Position numbers and translations under genes: made by a program
The notes under the pieces: model-generated
Databases searched by the model: none
The model's input: only the letters and a program-made list of their open reading frames with translations
What the model was told of the DNA's origin: nothing
Source of the DNA: Rhodanobacteraceae bacterium
Lineage (GTDB): Bacteria > Pseudomonadota > Gammaproteobacteria > Xanthomonadales > Rhodanobacteraceae
Assembly: GCA_009996615.1 (NCBI GenBank)
Contig: JAACZU010000009.1
Coordinates: 62,001-126,000, forward strand
Direction of reading: 5' to 3'
DNA length: 64,000 nucleotides
In this document: positions 29,942 through 42,386 of the stretch, in pieces
Layout of the letters: each line of letters begins with the position of its first letter
How positions within the stretch are numbered: position 1 is the first letter of the stretch

Positions 29942-30358
29942 GGGGCTGTATCGATTCGCCGCACAGGCCGAACGCGGGGCGGACAGCGCCGCTGCGAACG
30001 GGATCGCACATGGTAAAGGCCGCGCGCGCCGCTGGCGAGTTCGCGATGGCCGCCGTTGGTACGACGACCGCGCGGCACGGGCTTTGCACCTGCTGGCACG
30101 CGCAGGAACGTGCGGCTGTTGCACGCCCCCGGTCTCTTGAAGGGGATGGTCCAGGAGCGCAAGCTCCCGGCGCGTCTGTTTCGACGACACCTTCGCACGA
30201 CCGGCCTCGCAGTCCGGCGTATCCGCCCTCGCCCGCAGTGGCGCGGCAGGCTCTTTCGCCGACGGCTTCGAGCGGGGCATGGCACGGTTGGGTGCCGCGC
30301 CACGTTCTCCATCGCATGGGCTGGCCCTGCGTCGATCGAAACCATGGAGGCGAAACTC
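29942..30358. other. 417-bp gap between divergent ubiG and the delta-60 protein
   Basis: The reading frame of the plus-strand gene is open from 30056, but the extra codons are Arg/Pro/Gly-rich with no family signal, so I treat the stretch as non-coding. I see no tRNA, repeat family or convincing promoter. It must hold the divergent promoters of ubiG and the secreted protein gene. Confidence 0.5.
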
Positions 30359-31792
30359 ATGCTGCACCCTGCCATTTCCCTGACGAGCCTGCTGCTGGCC
30401 GCGAATGCCGCCGCAGCTCCCTACCCTGCCGATCTCGACCCGCGCTTCGGCGACGGTGGCTTCGTCCTGCCGCAACTGGATCCGCCCGGCATGCCGGCTC
30501 CGGCATACCTGGCCGGGATCTTCCACGACGCCAACGGCGGTGATGTGGTGGTCGGCGGCGTCAGTACCGGCAGCAACCCGGGACAGTTCGACATCGGCAT
30601 CACGCACCTGAAGGCCAACGGCGCGCTCGACACCGGTTTCGGCAACAACGGCAGCGTGCGCGTCGCGCAGAATTTCCTCGAATCGATCAATGCCGTGGCG
30701 CGCGATTCGCAGGGCCGCATCGTCATCGTCGGCTCGTCGATTCCGAACAGCGTCGGCGCGTCGCACGACTTCGCGATCGCGCGCCTGACGCCGGGCGGCG
30801 CCTGGGACCTCGGCTTCGCCTACATCCCTCCGATCCCGCCTGCGACGACCGGCTCGGGCGGCTGGAACTTCGCGGTGTTCGACCTCGGTGGCAGCGGGGA
30901 CGACGTGCCGTTCGCGCTGACCGTGCTGCCGGACGACAGCATCGTCGTCGCCGGCCTGGTGACCACCGACGGCGGATACGAGGTCGCTCTGGCGCGGTTC
31001 GGCGCGAACGGATGGCTCGACAACGGCTTCGGCAATGGCGGGATGGCGCACTTCCCCTGGATGTGGACGTCGGCCAGCGGCAACTGGCTCTCGGTCGCCC
31101 GCGCGATCGCTCCCAGCCACGCCGGCTCGAGCCTCGTCGTCGCGGGGTCGGCTTACGACGCTGTCCGTCACAACTGGAACTTCGCCTGGACGCGCTACCG
31201 GATGGACGGCTCCGGCTTCGTCAACACCCCGGTCATCCGCGGGGCCAGTCGGAACCTTGGAAGCTTCAACAACTACGCGGCAGCAGTGGTCGTTGGCGAT
31301 GACGACACGGCCTACCTCGGCGGCACCGTGTGCGACGGCAGTTGCGACATGTATGTCGATGCATTCGCACCGGACGGCAGCCATCCGCCGCAGTGGCCTG
31401 CCCTCGGCGTGTACGTGGGGACCACCGGCGCCTACATGTCGGACATGAAGATCGTGCCCGGCAGCGGCAGCGGGAACGACATCCAGCTTCTGGCGGCCGG
31501 CTACACGGGGGACGACAAGGGCGCGGCGGCGCAGGTTTCCACGCTTCGCGCCGCGGCCATCCCGGACTTTTCCGCCGGCGGCGCTGCCGCGATATGGGAC
31601 ATGCCGCACGCCAATCCCGCGTCGGCCAGCAGCGGCAGCTTCCGCGGCATCGCGTTCGACCACGGTCGCTACGTCCTCGGCGGCACCACCCTGTGGTGCT
31701 GCTCCGCGCCCGACGAGCCCTACAACGACTACGACATCGTCGTTGCACGCCTGCAAGGCGACAGCATCTTCTACGACGGCGTGGAGCCGTAG
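30359..31792 (+). CDS. Secreted delta-60-repeat protein (beta-propeller-like)
   Basis: This is a 477-residue exported protein. The start ATG at 30359 has GGAGG 8 nt upstream. Residues 1-20 (MLHPAISLTSLLLAANAAAA) are the signal peptide. The family hallmark, a Leu-Asp-x-x-Phe-Gly-x-x-Gly knot, appears as DPRFGDGGFV (27-36), LDTGFGNNGSV (90-100) and LDNGFGNGGMA (220-230), each followed by a strand such as GRIVIVGSS or DSIVVAGLV. The C-terminus ends IFYDGVEP, resembling a C-terminal I-F-x-x-G-F-E tag I recall from many secreted Lysobacterales proteins. It is convergent with the kinase gene, 65 bp away. The function is unknown; an extracellular binding or structural role is likely. Confidence 0.8.
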   Translation: MLHPAISLTSLLLAANAAAAPYPADLDPRFGDGGFVLPQLDPPGMPAPAYLAGIFHDANGGDVVVGGVSTGSNPGQFDIGITHLKANGALDTGFGNNGSVRVAQNFLESINAVARDSQGRIVIVGSSIPNSVGASHDFAIARLTPGGAWDLGFAYIPPIPPATTGSGGWNFAVFDLGGSGDDVPFALTVLPDDSIVVAGLVTTDGGYEVALARFGANGWLDNGFGNGGMAHFPWMWTSASGNWLSVARAIAPSHAGSSLVVAGSAYDAVRHNWNFAWTRYRMDGSGFVNTPVIRGASRNLGSFNNYAAAVVVGDDDTAYLGGTVCDGSCDMYVDAFAPDGSHPPQWPALGVYVGTTGAYMSDMKIVPGSGSGNDIQLLAAGYTGDDKGAAAQVSTLRAAAIPDFSAGGAAAIWDMPHANPASASSGSFRGIAFDHGRYVLGGTTLWCCSAPDEPYNDYDIVVARLQGDSIFYDGVEP

Positions 31793-31857
31793 CCACTCAG
31801 GCCCCCGCGGCGGCGGCCGGGAGGACATCTGTTTGCCGCGCAGGGAGGGAAGGCGCG

Positions 31858-34643
<2,786 letters not shown>

Positions 34644-34647
<4 letters not shown>

Positions 34648-35210
34648 GTCCGCCGCTCTTCGAGCAGCCCCGCGCAGAGCACGCGCGCCTTCTGCCATTC
34701 GCGCATCACCGTGCGCAGGCTGACGCCCAGGCACTGCGCGACTTCCGGAAAGGCCAGCCCCGCGAACACGTGCAGTCCGACCAGTTCGCCCAGGCGCGGA
34801 TGGATGACGGCCAGGCGATCGAGCACCTGGTCGATCCCGACCAGATCGTATGCGCTGCCGGCGACGGCGACCTGTGCGAGGCCGTCGTCGTGCACGACAT
34901 CGCCGCCGCGTCTCTGCGCCGCGTTGCGGCGCGCGGCGTCGACGACGAGATTGCGCATCGCGCGCGCGACGTAACCGAAGAAGTGGCGCCGATCCGGCCA
35001 GTCGAGCTCGCGCTGGTCGACCAGGCGCAGGTAAACCTCGTGCACGAGCGCCGTGGTGTCGAGCGTGCGCCCGTGTTCCTGCCCGGCGAGCGTGCGGCGT
35101 GCGAGCCGGCGCAGGTTGTCGTAGATCAGCGGCACGAGTTCATGCTGCGCCGCGGCATCGCCCGCCGCCGCCTCGCGCAGCAATTGGGTGATGTCCGCCT
35201 CGGCCCGCAC
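34644..35210 (-). CDS. ECF-type sigma factor paired with Ser/Thr kinase
   Basis: This 188-residue sigma70-family protein matches the kinase-linked ECF group. Region 2 includes HRTLDTTALVHEVYLRLVD (here GRTLDTTAL) and RRHFFGYVARAMRNLVVDAA; region 4 is LAFPEVAQCLGVSLRTVMRE followed by WQKARVL. The acidic DAED-type patch that usually starts region 2.2 reads Asp-Thr-Thr-Ala (51-54). No anti-sigma gene is adjacent. The start is GTG 35208-35210 with GGAG upstream. By analogy with EcfP/PknT of Vibrio and EcfK/PknS of Xanthomonas, activity is probably switched on by threonine phosphorylation. Confidence 0.88.
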
Positions 35211-35291
35211 CGCTTGCTCCCGCGCCTCGCCGCGCGGCAGTGTAGCCGAGGTTCATTCACGCCGCGCGCGGCATCGCGCGGCCGTGGCGCG

Positions 35292-36617
35292 TCAGCCTGA
35301 AAGGCGCTCGCGCCAGCGCCGCGTCTTGGCACCGAGCTCGACGGGATCGAGGTCGGACAGGATGCGCCCGCGCAGCTTGCGCACGCCGGCGATCCACACG
35401 TCGGTGACCTGGTGGCGCCCGGCGGCGTAGACCAGTTGCGACAGCACGTTGTAGAGCGGCTGGGTCTCGAGGTCGTCGAGGCGGATCGCGGCGAGATCGG
35501 CCTGCTTGCCCGGCACGATCGAGCCGATGCGCTCGCCCCAGCCGAGCGCGCGCGCGCCGCCGAGCGTGGCCGCGTGCAGCGTGCTGGCCGCATCGAACGC
35601 GGCCGCATCGTGCGCGACCGCCTTGGCCAGCAGCGCCGCGCTGCGCATCTCGCCGAACATGTCGAGGTCGTTGTTGCTGGCGCAGCCGTCGGTGCCGAGC
35701 GCGAGGTTGACGCCGGCGCGGCGCAGCTTCTCGGCCGGGCAGAAGCCTGAGGCGAGCTTGAGGTTCGATTCGGCGCAGTGCACGACCGACGCGCCGGCCT
35801 CGGCGCAGGCCGCGATCTCGGCCTCGGTCAGCTGCGTCATGTGCACCGCGATCAGGTGGTCGTTGACCAGGCCCAGCGCCTGCATGCGCGCGAATGGCCG
35901 CGCGCCGTGCTCGCGCTTGGCCTCCTCGACCTCGTGCGCGGTCTCGTGCAGGTGCAGGTGCACCGGCAGGTCGAGCTGGTCGGCCAGCATGCGGATGCGT
36001 TCGAAGCTGGCATCGGACACCGTGTACGGCGCATGCGGCGCGAAGCTGGTGCCGAGCAGTGCCTCGCCGCGGAATTCATCGTGGACCGCGAGCCCCTTGT
36101 CGAAATACTCGTCGCGGCTGGCCGCCCAGGCGGTCGGGAACTCGACGACCGGCAGGCCGACCATCGCGCGGAAGCCGAGGCGGCGGTAGGTCGCGGCCTG
36201 GACGTCGGGGAAGAAGTAGTTCTCGTTGCAGCAGGTGGTGCCGCCGCGCAGCATCTCGGCGACCGCCAGCTCGACGCCGTCGCGCACGAACTCCGGTCCC
36301 ATGAAGCGCGCTTCGGCCGGCCAGATGTGCTCCTTCAGCCAGCGCATCAGTGGCAGGTCGTCGGCGAGCCCGCGCATCAGTGCCATCGGGTTGTGCGTGT
36401 GCGCGTTGACCAGCCCCGGCAGCAACGCGTGCTCGGGCAGCACGACGTGCTCGCGCGGGGCATAGTGCGCGCGCGCCTCGGCCGCCGGCAGCACGGCGAG
36501 GATGCGGTCGCCGTCGACCGCAACCGCGTGCTGTTCGAGCACGACGCCGTGAGGTTCGATTGGCACGAGCCAGCGCGGCTCGATCAGCAGGTCGATGGAT
36601 TGGGGCGAATCAGCCAT
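35292..36617 (-). CDS. TRZ/ATZ-family amidohydrolase, MtaD-like deaminase
   Basis: This is a 441-residue metal-dependent deaminase. The metal ligands are visible in LPGLVNAHTHNPMALMRGLA, then VHLHLHETAHEVEEA, LIAVHMTQL and LALGTDGCASNNDLDMFGE. It matches 5'-methylthioadenosine/S-adenosylhomocysteine deaminases (MtaD), which frequently sit beside ubiG because methyl transfer produces SAH. Here that pair is split by the secreted protein, kinase and sigma genes. Substrate preference is inferred from this context. Confidence 0.85.
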   Translation of the reverse strand: MADSPQSIDLLIEPRWLVPIEPHGVVLEQHAVAVDGDRILAVLPAAEARAHYAPREHVVLPEHALLPGLVNAHTHNPMALMRGLADDLPLMRWLKEHIWPAEARFMGPEFVRDGVELAVAEMLRGGTTCCNENYFFPDVQAATYRRLGFRAMVGLPVVEFPTAWAASRDEYFDKGLAVHDEFRGEALLGTSFAPHAPYTVSDASFERIRMLADQLDLPVHLHLHETAHEVEEAKREHGARPFARMQALGLVNDHLIAVHMTQLTEAEIAACAEAGASVVHCAESNLKLASGFCPAEKLRRAGVNLALGTDGCASNNDLDMFGEMRSAALLAKAVAHDAAAFDAASTLHAATLGGARALGWGERIGSIVPGKQADLAAIRLDDLETQPLYNVLSQLVYAAGRHQVTDVWIAGVRKLRGRILSDLDPVELGAKTRRWRERLSG

Positions 36618-36740
36618 GGCTCGTCATCCCGGCGAACGCCGGGACCCAGTGTCGTCGGGGAATCCAAGCCGCTCCCGGCGTGCGCCAGGAGCGATGAGCG
36701 GCGGTGAATCGAAGGCGCTGGCCCCCCGGCCTGCGCCAAG
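36618..36740. repeat. REP-type sequence 5' of the 78-bp repeat array
   Basis: CATCCCGGCGAACGCCGGGA (36625-36644) followed by CCCAG is a typical proteobacterial REP palindrome (CCCGGC/GCCGGG arms). The following 90 bases contain degenerate fragments of the same kind and no gene. Confidence 0.6.
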
Positions 36741-37028
36741 GTGATTGATTCGCGACGCAGATCCGCTGCGCGGATTTTGCTGCGGAACGAACCAAACCGG
36801 CCCCCGGCCTGCGCCGGGGTGATTGATTCGCGACGCAAATCCGCCGCGCGGATTTTGCTGCGAAACGAACCAAACTGGACCCCGGCCTTCGCCGGGGTGA
36901 TTGATTCGCGACGCAGATCCGCTGCGCGGATTTTGCTGCGGAACGAACCAAACTGGACCCCGGACTGCGCCGGGGTGATTGATTCGCGACGCAAATCCGC
37001 CGCGCGGATTTTGCTGCGAATCAATCAC
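36741..37028. repeat. Four-copy tandem repeat of 78 bp with alternating variants
   Basis: The unit starts GTGATTGATTCGCGACGCA at 36741, 36819, 36897 and 36975, giving a period of exactly 78 bp; the fourth copy is cut after 54 bp. Copies 1 and 3 read CAGATCCGCTGCGCGG, copies 2 and 4 read CAAATCCGCCGCGCGG, so the array is A-B-A-B. Each unit holds two palindromes: AAATCCGC/GCGGATTT around 3 nt and CCCGGC/GCCGGG. The last copy ends GCGAATCAATCAC, the inverse of the unit's own start. The efp stop codon (37025-37027) is inside this final inverted segment. Confidence 0.9.
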
Positions 37029-37591
37029 TTCACGCGCGACATGTACTCGCCGGTGCGCGTGTCGACCTTGATCTTCTCGCCCTGCGCGACGAACAGCGGC
37101 ACGCGAACGACCGCGCCGGTCTCGAGCTTGGCCGGCTTGCCGCCGCCGCCGGAGGTGTCGCCGCGCACGCCCGGGTCGGTCTCGGTGATCTCAAGTTCGA
37201 CGAAGATCGGCGGCGTGACGGTCAGCGGCGCGCCGTTCCACAGCGTCATGATGCAGACCTCGTTGCCCTTCAGCCACTTCGCCGCATCGGCCATCGCGTT
37301 CTCGTCGGCGGCGATCTGCTCGTGCGTGGACGGGTCCATGAAGTGCCAGAACTCGCCGTCGGAGTAGAGGAACTCCATGTCGGTGTCCATCACGTCGGCG
37401 GCGTCGACCGAGTCGGTCGACTTCATCGTCATTTCCTGCGTGCGGCCGTTCTTGAGGTTGCGGTACTTGACGCGCGTGAAGGCCTGGCCCTTGCCGGGCT
37501 TGACGTACTCGGTGTCGACGATCGTGCACGGATAGCCGTCCACGATGATCTTCTGGCCGTTCTTCACGTCGTTCATGCCATAGCTGGCCAT
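37025..37591 (-). CDS. efp: Elongation factor P
   Basis: This 188-residue translation factor relieves ribosome stalling at polyproline. The three domains are of normal length, and the modification loop [10 protein letters not shown] carries Lys34, the site of beta-lysylation. AGGAG precedes the ATG. The divergent neighbour is epmB, the lysine 2,3-aminomutase that makes the beta-lysine, so the pair forms a functional unit; epmA is not in the window. Its 3' end runs directly into the 78-bp repeat array, whose hairpins may form the mRNA 3' end. Confidence 0.96.
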   Translation of the reverse strand: MASYGMNDVKNGQKIIVDGYPCTIVDTEYVKPGKGQAFTRVKYRNLKNGRTQEMTMKSTDSVDAADVMDTDMEFLYSDGEFWHFMDPSTHEQIAADENAMADAAKWLKGNEVCIMTLWNGAPLTVTPPIFVELEITETDPGVRGDTSGGGGKPAKLETGAVVRVPLFVAQGEKIKVDTRTGEYMSRVK

Positions 37592-37734
37592 GCGAAACTC
37601 CTGGTTTGGTGTCTTTTGTTGGCCCGGCCCCGGGGCCGGCCTGAGTACAGCGACTCCGCCGGGTGAGGAAAGCCGGCGGCGAAGCGGCTAGAATCCCGGT
37701 TTTCCGTCGCACGATGCAGCGGACCGATCCCGCC

Positions 37735-38769
37735 ATGATACCCGCTAACCGCGCTCCAGCGCAGCCGCTGCGCTGGCAGCAGCTGTGGCGCGACGCCGTC
37801 ACCGACCCGCACGAACTGCTCGCCCTGCTCGGCCTGCAGGCGCATGCCGGCACGCTGTTGCCGGCCGCCGACACCGGCTTCGCGCTGCGCGTGCCGCGTG
37901 GCTTCGTCGCGCGCATGCGCCGCGGCGACCCGGCCGATCCGCTGCTGCTGCAGGTGCTGCCGCAGGCGGCCGAGCTGGGCGCGGTCCCCGGCTTCACGCG
38001 CGATGCAGTCGGCGACCTGGAGGCGCGCGCGGCCAGCGGGGTGCTGCACAAGTACGAGGGCCGCGCCCTGCTGGTCGCGACCGGATCGTGTGCAGTGCAT
38101 TGCCGCTACTGCTTCCGCCGGCACTTCCCGTACGCGGAGGAGACCGCGGCAGCCAATCGCTGGGAGGGTGCCCTCGCGCACCTGCGCGCCGACGCCTCGA
38201 TCAGCGAGGTGCTGCTGTCGGGCGGCGATCCGCTGTCGCTGGCGACGCCGAAGCTGGCCGAGCTCGGCACGGCGCTGGCGGCGGTCCCGCACGTCCGCCG
38301 CCTGCGCATCCACACGCGCCTGCCGGTCGTGCTGCCCGAGCGCGTCGATGCGGAATTCACGGACTGGCTCGCCGCGCTGCCGCTGCAGCGCGTGGTCGTG
38401 CTGCACGCAAACCACCCGAACGAGGTCGACGAGGCCGTCGTCGGGGCCTGCCGGCGCCTGCGCGCGGCGGGCGCGACGCTGCTGAACCAGGCCGTGCTGC
38501 TGCGCGGCGTCAACGACGATGCCGACGCCTTGGCCGCACTGTCCGAGCGCCTGTTCGAGGCCGGCGTACTGCCGTACTACCTGCATCAGCTCGACCGCGT
38601 CGCCGGCGCGGCGCATTTCGAGGTTCCCGACGCGCGCGCGCTGGCACTGCAGGAGGCGCTGCGCGTGCGCCTGCCCGGCTACCTCGTGCCGCGCTTGGTC
38701 CGCGAGGTCGCCGGCGCGCCCTCCAAGCGACCGCTGCCCCCGGAAACCCCGATGGAAATGCGCCAGTGA
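37735..38769 (+). CDS. epmB: EF-P beta-lysylation protein EpmB (lysine 2,3-aminomutase type)
   Basis: This is a 344-residue radical SAM, PLP-dependent enzyme. The radical SAM motif CxxxCxxC is in GSCAVHCRYCFRRHFPY, followed by VLLSGGDPLSL and LRIHTRLPVVLPERV. The PLP lysine should be near the C-terminus, as in KamA relatives. The start ATG at 37735 gives a spacing to the VTDPHELLALL segment equal to that of E. coli EpmB; an ATG at 37714 is the alternative. It converts (S)-alpha-lysine to (R)-beta-lysine for EpmA, which attaches it to EF-P. Confidence 0.94.
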   Translation: MIPANRAPAQPLRWQQLWRDAVTDPHELLALLGLQAHAGTLLPAADTGFALRVPRGFVARMRRGDPADPLLLQVLPQAAELGAVPGFTRDAVGDLEARAASGVLHKYEGRALLVATGSCAVHCRYCFRRHFPYAEETAAANRWEGALAHLRADASISEVLLSGGDPLSLATPKLAELGTALAAVPHVRRLRIHTRLPVVLPERVDAEFTDWLAALPLQRVVVLHANHPNEVDEAVVGACRRLRAAGATLLNQAVLLRGVNDDADALAALSERLFEAGVLPYYLHQLDRVAGAAHFEVPDARALALQEALRVRLPGYLVPRLVREVAGAPSKRPLPPETPMEMRQ

Positions 38770-38917
38770 ATCCGGTAAATATCGGCTGCCCTGTCGCCGG
38801 CCCGATGCTCGCCCCGCGGTCCGGATACGTCGGCGCACCTGACGCAGCCGCCACGCGGCGGCTGCCGCACCGCCGGGCGAATGCCCCACGCGATTTCCCC
38901 GAGACCGCCATCGCCCG

Positions 38918-40990
38918 ATGAATCGACCCGACACCATCATCAAGCTGCTGCTCATCGATGACTCCATCGAGAATGCCGAGCAGACCATCAGCATCCTGCG
39001 CAACGGCGGCATCGCCGTGCGACCGATGCGAGCGAGCACCGAGAGCGAACTCGAGGCCGCGCTGGAGCAGCAGCCACCGGACCTGGTCATCGCCGACCTG
39101 TCCAGCCGGGAGCTGACCATCCAGCAGGTCCGCGATGCCGCGGCACGCGGCGGCCGCGACGTGACGCTGATCGCCTGCGCGCGCACTCCCTCGCAGGACG
39201 CCATCGTCGCGGCATTCCGCGACGGCGCGCGCGCGATGGCGCTGCGCGACTCGCACGAACACCTGCAGATGATCGTGCGCCGGGAGTTCGAGGCGCTGAC
39301 GATGCGCCGCAACGTGCGCCGCCTGGAGGCGAGCCTGCGCGAGTCGGAGCGCCGCTGCGATGCGCTGCTGGACTCCTCGCGCGACCCGATCGCGTTCGTG
39401 CACGAAGGCATGCACGTGCGCGCGAACCGCGCCTACCTGGAGATGTTCGGTTTCGACGACTTCGAGGACATCGAGGGCATGTCGATCCTCGACCTGATCG
39501 ACGGCAAGGACGCGGACGATTTCAAGGCCCTGCTCAAGCGCCTGTCCAAGGGCGAGAAACCGCCGCAGCGGCTCAACCTCAAGGCCCGGCGCCACGACGG
39601 CCACAGCTTCGACGCGACGATGGAGTTCGCCGAGGCGAGCTTCGAGGGCGAGCCCTGCCAGCAGATCACGTTCCGCCGCCAGGTCGCCGACGCCGCGATC
39701 GAGCAGGAGCTCGACGCGCTGCGCTCGAAGGACCTGATCACCGAGCTGTACAACCGCCAGCACCTGCTGACCGAGATCGAGCAGGCCGCCGCGCAGGCTG
39801 CCAACGGCAAGGCCGACCAGGCGTTGCTGCTGGTCGAGCCGGTCGACTTCGCGCGCGTGCTGGACGCGATCGGCCTTGGCAACGCCGACGTGCTATTCGG
39901 CGACATGGCCGCGCTGCTGCGCTCGCACCTTGCCCCCACCGACATCGCCGGCCGTGTCGGCGACCACACCTTCGGCGTGCTGTCCACGGCGCGCAATGCG
40001 GAGGCGACGCAGCAGTTCGCCGAGGCGCTGCGCAACGCGTTCAGCGAGCACATCTTCGAGATCGGCAAGCAGTCGATCAGCCTGACCGTGAGCATCGGCG
40101 GCGTGCTGATCGGCGAGAAGAACGCCAATGCCACCGCCGTGCTCGACATCGCGCACGGGGCGCTGCGCACCGCGCAGGGCGAAGGCGGCAACCGCGTGCG
40201 ACTGGTCGACCCGGCCGAGGAGGACCGCGCGGCCGCCGAGAGCACGCGCCACTGGCTCGCGCTGATCGACCGTGCGCTGGCCAGCGACGGCTTCGTGCTC
40301 TACTACCAGCCGATCATCAGCCTGCACGGCGCCGAGGGCGACTTCTACGAGATCCTGCTGCGCATGGGCAGCCCGAAGGGCGAGATCCCGCCGAACCAGT
40401 TCCTGCCGATCGCCGAGCGCGCGGGCCGCATGCCGGCGATCGACCGCTGGGTCATCAGCCACGCGATCCAGGCCCTCGCCGAGCGCGAACGCGCAGGCCA
40501 GCAGACGACCTTCTTCGTCAAGCTGACGCCGCAGTCGCTGGAGGACCAGACCTTGCTGCCATGGATCGCGCAGCAGTTGAAGAACGCGCGCCTGCGCGGC
40601 GATTCGCTGGTGTTCGAGATGCCCGAAAGCAAGGTCGTGACGAGCCTCAAGTCGGCGCGCGCGTTCGCCAAGGGGCTGGAGCAGATCCGCTGCAGTTTCG
40701 CGTTGGAGCAGTTCGGCTCGGGCCTGAACTCGTTCCAGCTGCTCAAGCACATCCCGGCGCACTACCTCAAGATCGACCGCACCTACATGGCCGAGCTGCC
40801 ACGCAACAAGGAAAGCCAGGAAAAGATCAAGGAGATCTGCGACCAGGCCCACCACGCCGGCAAGCTGACCGTGGCCGAGTTCGTTGAGGACGCGGCCAGC
40901 ATGGCAATCCTGTTCAACTGTGGCGTCAACTTCGTGCAGGGCAACTTCCTGCAGGAACCGGAAAAGATCCTCAGCCACGGCGCGGCGTAG
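38918..40990 (+). CDS. fimX: FimX-like REC-PAS-GGDEF-EAL protein with degenerate catalytic sites
   Basis: This 690-residue protein has a receiver-like domain (8-125, Asp60 present), a PAS domain (about 145-260), a GGDEF-like domain (about 270-430) and an EAL-like domain (about 445-685). The GGDEF signature is replaced by VGDHTF (347-352) and the EAL motif reads EILLRM (478-483), so neither cyclase nor phosphodiesterase activity is expected. This is the FimX pattern: a high-affinity c-di-GMP receptor that drives type IV pilus assembly through PilZ and PilB. YYQPIISL, RAGRMPAIDRWV and LKIDRTYM are retained for ligand binding. Confidence 0.85.
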   Translation: MNRPDTIIKLLLIDDSIENAEQTISILRNGGIAVRPMRASTESELEAALEQQPPDLVIADLSSRELTIQQVRDAAARGGRDVTLIACARTPSQDAIVAAFRDGARAMALRDSHEHLQMIVRREFEALTMRRNVRRLEASLRESERRCDALLDSSRDPIAFVHEGMHVRANRAYLEMFGFDDFEDIEGMSILDLIDGKDADDFKALLKRLSKGEKPPQRLNLKARRHDGHSFDATMEFAEASFEGEPCQQITFRRQVADAAIEQELDALRSKDLITELYNRQHLLTEIEQAAAQAANGKADQALLLVEPVDFARVLDAIGLGNADVLFGDMAALLRSHLAPTDIAGRVGDHTFGVLSTARNAEATQQFAEALRNAFSEHIFEIGKQSISLTVSIGGVLIGEKNANATAVLDIAHGALRTAQGEGGNRVRLVDPAEEDRAAAESTRHWLALIDRALASDGFVLYYQPIISLHGAEGDFYEILLRMGSPKGEIPPNQFLPIAERAGRMPAIDRWVISHAIQALAERERAGQQTTFFVKLTPQSLEDQTLLPWIAQQLKNARLRGDSLVFEMPESKVVTSLKSARAFAKGLEQIRCSFALEQFGSGLNSFQLLKHIPAHYLKIDRTYMAELPRNKESQEKIKEICDQAHHAGKLTVAEFVEDAASMAILFNCGVNFVQGNFLQEPEKILSHGAA

Positions 40991-41354
40991 CGGCGAGCCA
41001 AGGCCAAAGATCGAAACACCAAGAACACGAACGACAGCGCCCCTTGTCGTGTCCCCGTAGGGCGGGACGCAGCCGCGCAGCGGCGAGTCCCACCGCCCGC
41101 ATGACGACGGGAGCCGACCTGACGTCGACGAGGCCAGCGGCCAAAGATTGAAAGACGAAGGGCACGAAGAATGAGCTGACAAGGCCCCTTCATCGTGCCC
41201 TTTTGCGTTTGAGGCTGCGTCATTTCTCCGCGCCGAGCACCCAGACAAGGCTTGAACCACGGAGCACGCAGAGGGAAACGCCTGTCGCGTTGAGCTTTTC
41301 TCCGTGTGCTCCGTGTTTCAGGCTTTGGCGCTTGGCTTTGGCCTCTTCCCGCGC
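40991..41354. repeat. Intergenic repeats between convergent fimX and htpX
   Basis: This 364-bp gap has no gene. It holds two degenerate copies of a GGCCAAAGATYGAAA unit (near 41003 and 41138). It also has a CACGGAGCACGCAGAG segment near 41258 whose inverse CTCCGTGTGCTCCGTG lies near 41301, and a hairpin with a U-run (listed separately). Confidence 0.6.
41158..41204 (+). terminator. Probable terminator downstream of fimX
   Basis: AAGGGCACGA (41158-41167) pairs with TCGTGCCCTT (41193-41202) and is followed by TT; the loop is 25 nt. It lies between convergent genes and would serve fimX. The long loop makes it weaker than a classical terminator. Confidence 0.45.
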
Positions 41355-42239
41355 TCAGCGAGCCGCGCGCAGCGCGGCGACGCGCTCCTCGATCGGCGGA
41401 TGGCTCATCAGCAGGCGCGCGATGCCACCCTCGCCCGAGATGCCGAACGCGTGGATCGCCTTCGGCAGCGTGTTCTCGCCCTGGTTGCCGGCCAGGCGCT
41501 GCAGCGCCGAGATCATCGAGTCGCGCCCGGCCAGCGTCGCGCCGCCGGCGTCGGCGCGGAACTCGCGCTGGCGCGAGAACCACATGACGATGAGCGAGGC
41601 GAGGAAGCCGAGCACGAGCTGCAGCACCAGCACGATGCCGAAATAGGCGAAGCCGCCGCTGCCCTCGCCGTCGCGGTTGCCGCTGAGGGCGCGATCGACG
41701 ACCGCGCCGATGACGCGCGCGAAGAAGATCACGAACGTGTTCAGCACGCCCTGGATCAGCGCCATCGTGACCATGTCGCCGTTGGCGACGTGGCTGACCT
41801 CGTGGCCCAGCACGGCCTCGACCTGCTCGCGGTCCATGCTCTGCAGCAGGCCGGTGCTGACCGCGACCAGCGCGCTGTTGCGCGTCATGCCGGTCGCGAA
41901 CGCGTTCATCTCCGGCGCGTCGTAGATCGCCACCTCCGGCATGCCGATGCCGGCCTTCTGCGCCTGCCGGCGCACGGTGTCGAGCAGCCAGCTCTCGGTC
42001 GCGTTGCGCGGCTGCGTGATGACCTGCGCGCCGGTCGACATCTTCGCCATCCACTTGGACATCGCGAGCGAAATGAACGAGCCGCCCATGCCCATGACCG
42101 CCGCCAGCACCAGCAAGCCCTGCAGGTTGATCCCGCCGCGACGGTACGTGTAGACGTCAATGCCGGTCAGCTTGACGACGATGCTCAGCAGCAGCAGCAC
42201 CGCCAGGTTGGTCAGGATGAACAGAACGATTCGCCGCAT
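41355..42239 (-). CDS. htpX: Membrane protease HtpX
   Basis: This 294-residue zinc metalloprotease of the inner membrane takes part in membrane-protein quality control. The start [19 protein letters not shown] was chosen at 42239; the frame extends upstream but without family similarity. Two N-terminal helices precede the HEVSH zinc motif in [16 protein letters not shown], and a further glutamate ligand is expected in [12 protein letters not shown] (EFRADAGG). The family length is 287-293. Confidence 0.95.
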   Translation of the reverse strand: MRRIVLFILTNLAVLLLLSIVVKLTGIDVYTYRRGGINLQGLLVLAAVMGMGGSFISLAMSKWMAKMSTGAQVITQPRNATESWLLDTVRRQAQKAGIGMPEVAIYDAPEMNAFATGMTRNSALVAVSTGLLQSMDREQVEAVLGHEVSHVANGDMVTMALIQGVLNTFVIFFARVIGAVVDRALSGNRDGEGSGGFAYFGIVLVLQLVLGFLASLIVMWFSRQREFRADAGGATLAGRDSMISALQRLAGNQGENTLPKAIHAFGISGEGGIARLLMSHPPIEERVAALRAAR

Positions 42240-42386
42240 GGCCTTCCTCGAAAAAATACGCAAGGGTGATCGCGGATATGGGTACACTCGCCGCGTTTTG
42301 GAAGCCTACCCTTTCCGGCGTGACGCGACGAGCCGCGCTTTGACCGCGCGCCGCGCGCCGGGTTCACCGCCGACCACTCGCTGCCG

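Noticed and set aside
29231-31828. Minus-strand frame of 865 codons continuing upstream of ubiG through the delta-60 gene
   Set aside because: Only the last 236 codons match UbiG; the rest is antisense to a gene with signal peptide, ribosome-binding site and repeat motifs.
36741-37028. CRISPR array
   Set aside because: The 78-bp units are contiguous with no variable spacers and there are no cas genes.
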